Assembly: GCA_022376925.1 (NCBI GenBank)
Contig: JAIOJX010000005.1
Span: forward strand, 95,949,001 to 96,013,000
Direction: 5' to 3'
DNA from: Tragulus kanchil
Taxonomy: Eukaryota > Chordata > Mammalia > Artiodactyla > Tragulidae
Length of the DNA: 64,000 bases
Part shown: positions 58,681 to 64,000 of the stretch, one piece after another
Position numbering within the stretch: position 1 is the first letter of the stretch
How the letters are laid out: each line of letters opens with the position of its first letter
Notes under the pieces: model-generated
The model's database searches: none
Seen by the model: the letters and a program-made list of their open reading frames with translations, nothing else
What the model was told of the DNA's origin: nothing
Made by a program: the position numbers and the translations under genes

Positions 58681-59996
58681 ATATACAAAGTTAACTAAAA
58701 ATGGATTAAAGATCTAAACATAAGATAAAACTCCTAGAGGAGAACATAGGCAGAAAACACTAAATGACAAAAATTGCTGCAATATTTTTTTTTTTTGGAT
58801 ATGTCTCCCAGACCATTGGAAATAAAAGCAAAACTAACCAAATGGGACACAAATAAACTTCAGAGTTTTTGCACAGCAAAGAAAACTATAAACAAAACAA
58901 AGAGATAACTTATAGAATGGGAGAAAATATTTGCCAATGGTGTAACCAGCAAGAGATTAATTTCCAAAATGTACAAACAGCTCATATAGTTTAATATCAG
59001 AAAAAAAACAACCTAATCAAAAACGTGCAGAAGACTTAGATACATTTCTTCAAAGAAGAGATACAGATGGCCAACAGGCACGTGTAAAGATGCTCTGGAT
59101 CACCAATTATTAGAGAAATGTAAAATCAAAACTACAGTGAGGAATCACCTCACACTGTTCAAAATGGCTATCATCAAAAAATCTATTAGTAACAAAGTCT
59201 GTGTAGAGGGTGTGGAGAAAGGGGAACCCACTACACTGTTGATGGGGATGAAAGTCAGTACAGCTACTATAGAGAACAGTATGAAGGTTCCTTAAAAAAG
59301 TAAAAATAGAGTGCCATGTAATTCAGGAATGCCAATTTTGGATCCTTATCCAGAAAAGACAAAATTTCTAATTCAAAAATAAGCATGCACCCCAATGTTC
59401 TTTGCAACACTATTTACAATAGTCAAGACATGGAAACAAATACCCACTTTCAGATGAGAGAATAAAGAAGAAACCGTATATATAGGTGTGTATGCACAAT
59501 GGAATATTACTCAGTCATAAAAAAGAATGAGATAATGCTATTTATAGTGACATGGAGATTATCATACTAAGTAAATAAGGTAGAAGGAGAAAGACAAACA
59601 TCATATGATACCACATATCTAGCATCTAAAAAATGATACAAATGAATTTATTTACAAAATAGGAATAGACTCACGGACATAGAAAACAAATTTATGTTTA
59701 TGTAAGGGGAAAATGGAAGAGGGAATAAATTGAGAATTAGGGATTAACAGATACATACTACTATATATTAAACAGATAAACAACAAGGACCTGCTGTGTA
59801 GAACAGGGAACTGTGCTCAGTATCTTGTAGTAATCTGTAATGAAAAAGAATCTAAAAAAGATCTGATTCATATGTTTGTGTATATGTATATATGTGTATA
59901 TATATATACATATACACAATTACATATGTATCACTTTGAATCTCTTCAACTGTATACCTAAAACATTGCAAATTAACTACACTTTAATTCTGAAAA
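58681..59996 (+). mobile_element. L1 segment, sense 3' half of a twin-primed insertion
   Basis: The sense strand opens with TTAACTAAAAATGGATTAAA (ORF2 KWIKDL-type). It continues with AGAGGGTGTGGAGAAAGGGG and AATGGAATATTACTCAGTC. Then comes the 3' UTR, ending CTAAAACATTGCAAATTAAC, then TACACTTTAATTCTGAAAA. ORF2 is decayed. Parts recur at 60428-61143 (duplication S) and 62274-62290 (duplication T). Confidence 0.87.
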
Positions 59997-61574
59997 CATG
60001 AACTAACCAAGGTGTCTTTCTTTGTTTTTTGTTTGCTTTTAATGTTTTCTCTAGCTTCTTTCAGTTATTAAGTATTATTCTACACTTATGAACATAGATA
60101 GTAGGTAAATTTTTGCTTTTAGGTGATTGTATGAGTTTTGGTCAATTTCTGGGATTGATATGGGTCTATGTGGTATCTCCATGGGAAGCTGGGAAATGTT
60201 GCATCAGTGATGTTTAGCCTGATACAATCAAAAACTAAAACATAGTGTTTCTTTCATAGTAGCTTTATATCAACTAATTATTAATCACCACTCAATTGTT
60301 CAAATAAATTAATTCTTATTAAAATAATTCTTATAAAGAATATAATTATACCTGCTATTTGGTACATTTTCTATAGATTAGACAAGTATAACCAAGTTGT
60401 TAGTTTATTTATTCCATAATATCATTTTATGAAGGTTCCTTAAAAAAGTAAAAATAGAGTGCCATGTAATTCAGGAATGCCAATTTTGGATCCTTATCCA
60501 GAAAAGACAAAATTTCTAATTCAAAAATAAGCATGCACCCCAATGTTCTTTGCAACACTATTTACAATAGTCAAGACATGGAAACAAATACCCACTTTCA
60601 GATGAGAGAATAAAGAAGAAACCGTATATATAGGTGTGTATGCACAATGGAATATTACTCAGTCATAAAAAAGAATGAGATAATGCTATTTATAGTGACA
60701 TGGAGATTATCATACTAAGTAAATAAGGTAGAAGGAGAAAGACAAACATCATATGATACCACATATCTAGCATCTAAAAAATGATACAAATGAATTTATT
60801 TACAAAATAGGAATAGACTCACGGACATAGAAAACAAATTTATGTTTATGTAAGGGGAAAATGGAAGAGGGAATAAATTGAGAATTAGGGATTAACAGAT
60901 ACATACTACTATATATTAAACAGATAAACAACAAGGACCTGCTGTGTAGAACAGGGAACTGTGCTCAGTATCTTGTAGTAATCTGTAATAAAAAAGAATC
61001 TAAAAAAGATCTGATTCATATGTTTGTGTATATGTATATATGTGTATATATATATACATATACACAATTACATATGTATCACTTTGAATCTCTTCAACTG
61101 TATACCTAAAACATTGCAAATTAACTACACTTTAATTCTGAAAACATGAACTAACCAAGGTGTCTTTCTTTGTTTTTTGTTTGCTTTTAATGTTTTCTCT
61201 AGCTTCTTTCAGTTATTAAGTATTATTCTACACTTATGAACATAGATAGTAGGTAAATTTTTGCTTTTAGGTGATTGTATGAGTTTTGGTCAATTTCTGG
61301 GATTGATATGGGTCTATGTGGTATCTCCATGGGAAGCTGGGAAATGTTGCATCAGTGATGTTTAGCCTGATACAATCAAAAACTAAAACATAGTGTTTCT
61401 TTCATAGTAGCTTTATATCAACTAATTATTAATCACCACTCAATTGTTCAAATAAATTAATTCTTATTAAAATAATTCTTATAAAGAATATAATTATACC
61501 TGCTATTTGGTACATTTTCTATAGATTAGACAAGTATAACCAAGTTGTTAGTTTATTTATTCCATAATATCATT
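59280..61574. repeat. Direct duplication S (59280-60426 / 60428-61574)
   Basis: Offset 1,148. Runs from TATGAAGGTTCCTTAAAAAA to CCATAATATCATT. One substitution is visible (CTGTAATGAAAAAG versus CTGTAATAAAAAAG). The right part of copy 2 is copy 1 of duplication T. Confidence 0.96.
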
Positions 61575-62100
61575 GTTATCAATAATTAATTCCTTGCAGT
61601 TTAAATATATCACATTAAAATTGTTTTATTCTGTTATCTTGTTTTGTCAGTGTGCATCCTTAACTTGATTATTCCTCACTGTGTTTCTAATTTCTTTTCA
61701 TCTCTTTTTATTAGTTTGTTGGGTTCCCCAGTGTTTATAAACATTTGCATCTGGGTATATAATTGGCTGTCATGATTAAACATATTGTTTATTATTTTTG
61801 TGGCAAGTTTTGTAGATCTAGGTCCATGGAGTATTTTGTCAATTCTCAGAGCAAAATTTTAAACTTCATTGTTTTAAAAAAGTAGTTACTAAATTATTTA
61901 CATAAAAAGCGGGTTTTTTTCTAATGGAAATGTGCTTCTGATTTACACTTTTCAGAGTGTTATAAAGCATGATGGATATGCTTTAACTGATGTTCATATT
62001 TTTATCTCCCTATTGTCTGACTAACTTACTGAACTGTGCATGTGAATTTGAAGAGCTTTCCTGCTCTGGGGTATGGTACATTGGCGCAAAGGATTCAAAC
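61144..62100. other. No recognised feature
   Basis: AT-rich DNA downstream of the L1 3' end and upstream of a BovB 3' end, repeated at 62290-63250. No gene or repeat family recognised. Confidence 0.5.
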
Positions 62101-62103
62101 ATC

Positions 62104-62273
62104 CCACTGTTCAGTCACTAAGTCATATCTGATTCTTTGAGACCCCGTCAACTGCAGCATACCAGGCTTCCCTGTCCTTCACTATCTCCCAGAATTTTCT
62201 CAAACTCATGTCCACTGAGTTGGTGATGCCATCCAACCATCTCATCCTCTGTCACCCTTTTTTCTCGTGCTCT
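62104..62273 (-). mobile_element. BovB 3' end fragment, cut by duplication joint
   Basis: CACTGTTCAGTCACTAAGTC, ACTGCAGCATACCAGGCTTC, ACTCATGTCCACTGAGTTGG and CATCTCATCCTCTGTCACCC are the complement of the BovB 3' end. It breaks off at the duplication T joint; the uninterrupted version starts at 63251. Confidence 0.9.
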
Positions 62274-63250
62274 CACTTTAATTCTGAAAACATGAACTAA
62301 CCAAGGTGTCTTTCTTTGTTTTTTGTTTGCTTTTAATGTTTTCTCTAGCTTCTTTCAGTTATTAAGTATTATTCTACACTTATGAACATAGATAGTAGGT
62401 AAATTTTTGCTTTTAGGTGATTGTATGAGTTTTGGTCAATTTCTGGGATTGATATGGGTCTATGTGGTATCTCCATGGGAAGCTGGGAAATGTTGCATCA
62501 GTGATGTTTAGCCTGATACAATCAAAAACTAAAACATAGTGTTTCTTTCATAGTAGCTTTATATCAACTAATTATTAATCACCACTCAATTGTTCAAATA
62601 AATTAATTCTTATTAAAATAATTCTTATAAAGAATATAATTATACCTGCTATTTGGTACATTTTCTATAGATTAGACAAGTATAACCAAGTTGTTAGTTT
62701 ATTTATTCCATAATATCATTGTTATCAATAATTAATTCCTTGCAGTTTAAATATATCACATTAAAATTGTTTTATTCTGTTATCTTGTTTTGTCAGTGTG
62801 CATCCTTAACTTGATTATTCCTCACTGTGTTTCTAATTTCTTTTCATCTCTTTTTATTAGTTTGTTGGGTTCCCCAGTGTTTATAAACATTTGCATCTGG
62901 GTATATAATTGGCTGTCATGATTAAACATATTGTTTATTATTTTTGTGGCAAGTTTTGTAGATCTAGGTCCATGGAGTATTTTGTCAATTCTCAGAGCAA
63001 AATTTTAAACTTCATTGTTTTAAAAAAGTAGTTACTAAATTATTTACATAAAAAGCGGGTTTTTTTCTAATGGAAATGTGCTTCTGATTTACACTTTTCA
63101 GAGTGTTATAAAGCATGATGGATATGCTTTAACTGATGTTCATATTTTTATCTCCCTATTGTCTGACTAACTTACTGAACTGTGCATGTGAATTTGAAGA
63201 GCTTTCCTGCTCTGGGGTATGGTACATTGGCGCAAAGGATTCAAACATCC

Positions 63251-63690
63251 CACTGTTCAGTCACTAAGTCATATCTGATTCTTTGAGACCCCGTCAACTG
63301 CAGCATACCAGGCTTCCCTGTCCTTCACTATCTCCCAGAATTTTCTCAAACTCATGTCCACTGAGTTGGTGATGCCATCCAACCATCTCATCCTCTGTCA
63401 CCCTTTTTTCCTCGTGCTCTCAATCTTTCCCAGCATCAAGGTGTTTTCCTCTGAGTCAGCTCTTTGCATTAGGTGGCCAAAGTATTCGAGCTTCAGGTTC
63501 AGCCTTAGTCCTTCCAATGAATATTCAGGATTGATTTCTTTTAGGATTGACTGATTTGATATCCTTGTTGTCCAAGGGACTCTCAAGAGTCTTCTCCAGC
63601 ACCACAATTTGAAAACATTAGTTTTTCGGTGCTCAACCTTCTTAATGGTCCAACTCTCACTTCCATCCATGACTACTGGAAAAACCATAG
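63251..63690 (-). mobile_element. BovB 3' portion with RT C-terminus
   Basis: The minus-strand frame 63398-63688 encodes DGSESWTIKKVEHRKTN, LWCWRRLLRVPWTTR and LEYFGHLMQRADSEENTLML, the conserved C-terminal end of the BovB protein. The 3' terminal Bov-A-like sequence lies at 63251-63420. The upstream RT is missing: plus-strand reading ends at GGAAAAACCATAGCTTTG (~63693). Confidence 0.92.
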
Positions 63691-63744
63691 CTTTGTAACA
63701 GTGGGTGCAAAGGAAGTAGCATGAAAACCTATACTGTCATATCT

Positions 63745-63919
63745 GAAACAAAAAGCTGTTGTCATTGTGCTTTGGGAGAAGGGGATTCTGCAGGGGCACT
63801 GTGTGATGGCCTGGAGGGGTGGGATGTGGAGATATACATATTACTAATCGTGATGGTACATATCTGTAAACAACAAAGCTCTGTAAAAGTAAAAAGTAAA
63901 AAAAAAAAAAAAAAAAGCT
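63745..63919 (+). mobile_element. L1 3' UTR and poly(A) inside BovB
   Basis: GGCCTGGAGGGGTGGGATGT, then ACATATCTGTAAACAACAAA, then GCTCTGTAAAAGTAAAAAGT and a run of ~20 A matches the young L1 3' end (compare 21890-22010) in diverged form. It is flanked by BovB on both sides. Confidence 0.75.
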
Positions 63920-63920
63920 C

Positions 63921-64000
63921 TTGATCTGAGTCACAGTCAGCTCCAGCTCTTGTTTTTGTCGACTGCCGATTGTATTAGAGCTTCTTCACCTCTGACTGAA
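63921..64000 (-). mobile_element. BovB endonuclease-region fragment, continues beyond window
   Basis: TTGATCTGAGTCACAGTCAG, then CTCCAGCTCTTGTTTTTGTC, then TTAGAGCTTCTTCACCTCTG is the complement of BovB upstream of DCGSDHE. The same junction in sense is at 30484-30510. It lies on the same strand as 63251-63690 but about 1.6 kb further 5' in the element. Confidence 0.75.

Larger units (their letters stand above)
61128..63420. repeat. Direct duplication T (61128-62273 / 62274-63420)
   Basis: Offset 1,146, directly abutting (GTGCTCT then CACTTTAATTCTG). One indel near the right ends (TTTTTTCTCGTG versus TTTTTTCCTCGTG). The stretch 59979-60426 occurs three times in all. Confidence 0.96.

Noticed and set aside
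1..64000. CRISPR array, phage island, satellite array or a regular 1.1 kb biological repeat system
   Set aside because: The duplicated units are all different from one another; only the offset is shared. There is no common repeat unit, spacer pattern or associated gene. The content is ordinary ruminant interspersed repeats.

Overview
This is nuclear DNA from a ruminant mammal. The evidence is the repeat content: Bov-tA/Bov-A SINEs, the RTE retrotransposon BovB, several tRNA-Glu-derived (CHR-like) SINEs, and a young L1 whose 5' end begins GGGAGGAGCCAAGATGGCGG. I find no cellular protein-coding gene, no structural RNA gene, no CRISPR array and no prokaryotic or plasmid feature. All longer open frames are retrotransposon remnants or chance frames in repeats. 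The window reads as intergenic or deep intronic sequence.

The dominant signal is structural. I count 20 direct, nearly identical duplications whose offset is almost constant (1,046 to 1,198 bases), with copies lying head to tail or separated by 0 to about 90 bases. In several chains copy 2 of one pair overlaps copy 1 of the next, so some segments occur three times. Where I could compare copies by eye, mismatches often crowd near the joints. Collapsing all 20 would remove roughly 22 kb and leave about 42 kb. The simplest reading is contig ends of about 1.1 kb that overlap but were joined without trimming, not biology. This must be excluded before any copy-number claim is made here.

Layout: 1-10.3 kb holds Bov-tA/BovB scraps, a possible LTR piece, an L1 3' end and one long tRNA-Glu SINE. 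10.3-22 kb holds a 5'-truncated minus-strand L1, a SINE, a hairpin-forming palindrome, a Bov-tA, and then an L1 with an intact-looking 5' end (12898 to about 22027; about 7 kb after collapsing). That L1 has ORF1 and ORF2 broken by frameshifts and stops. 22-30 kb holds SINEs, an old minus-strand L1 and possible LTR pieces. 30.4-35.1 kb is a plus-strand BovB split by a SINE. 35.2-40.8 kb is a minus-strand L1 3' portion plus flanks. 40.8-48.2 kb is mostly unrecognised AT-rich DNA with ancient L1 fragments. 48.5-51.7 kb holds three young copies of the long tRNA-Glu SINE, two of them in inverted orientation 65 bases apart. 54.7-60 kb holds an L1 3' end, another SINE and an L1 with a 5' inversion (twin priming). 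62.1-64 kb is a BovB on the minus strand whose middle is replaced by an L1 3' end.

Nothing here works together as a pathway. The biologically interesting items are a young pol III SINE family with a 3' body I do not recognise, the 11.5 kb palindrome, the twin-primed L1, the nested insertions, and one clearly diverged (hence real) repeat pair at 41.7 and 42.8 kb.
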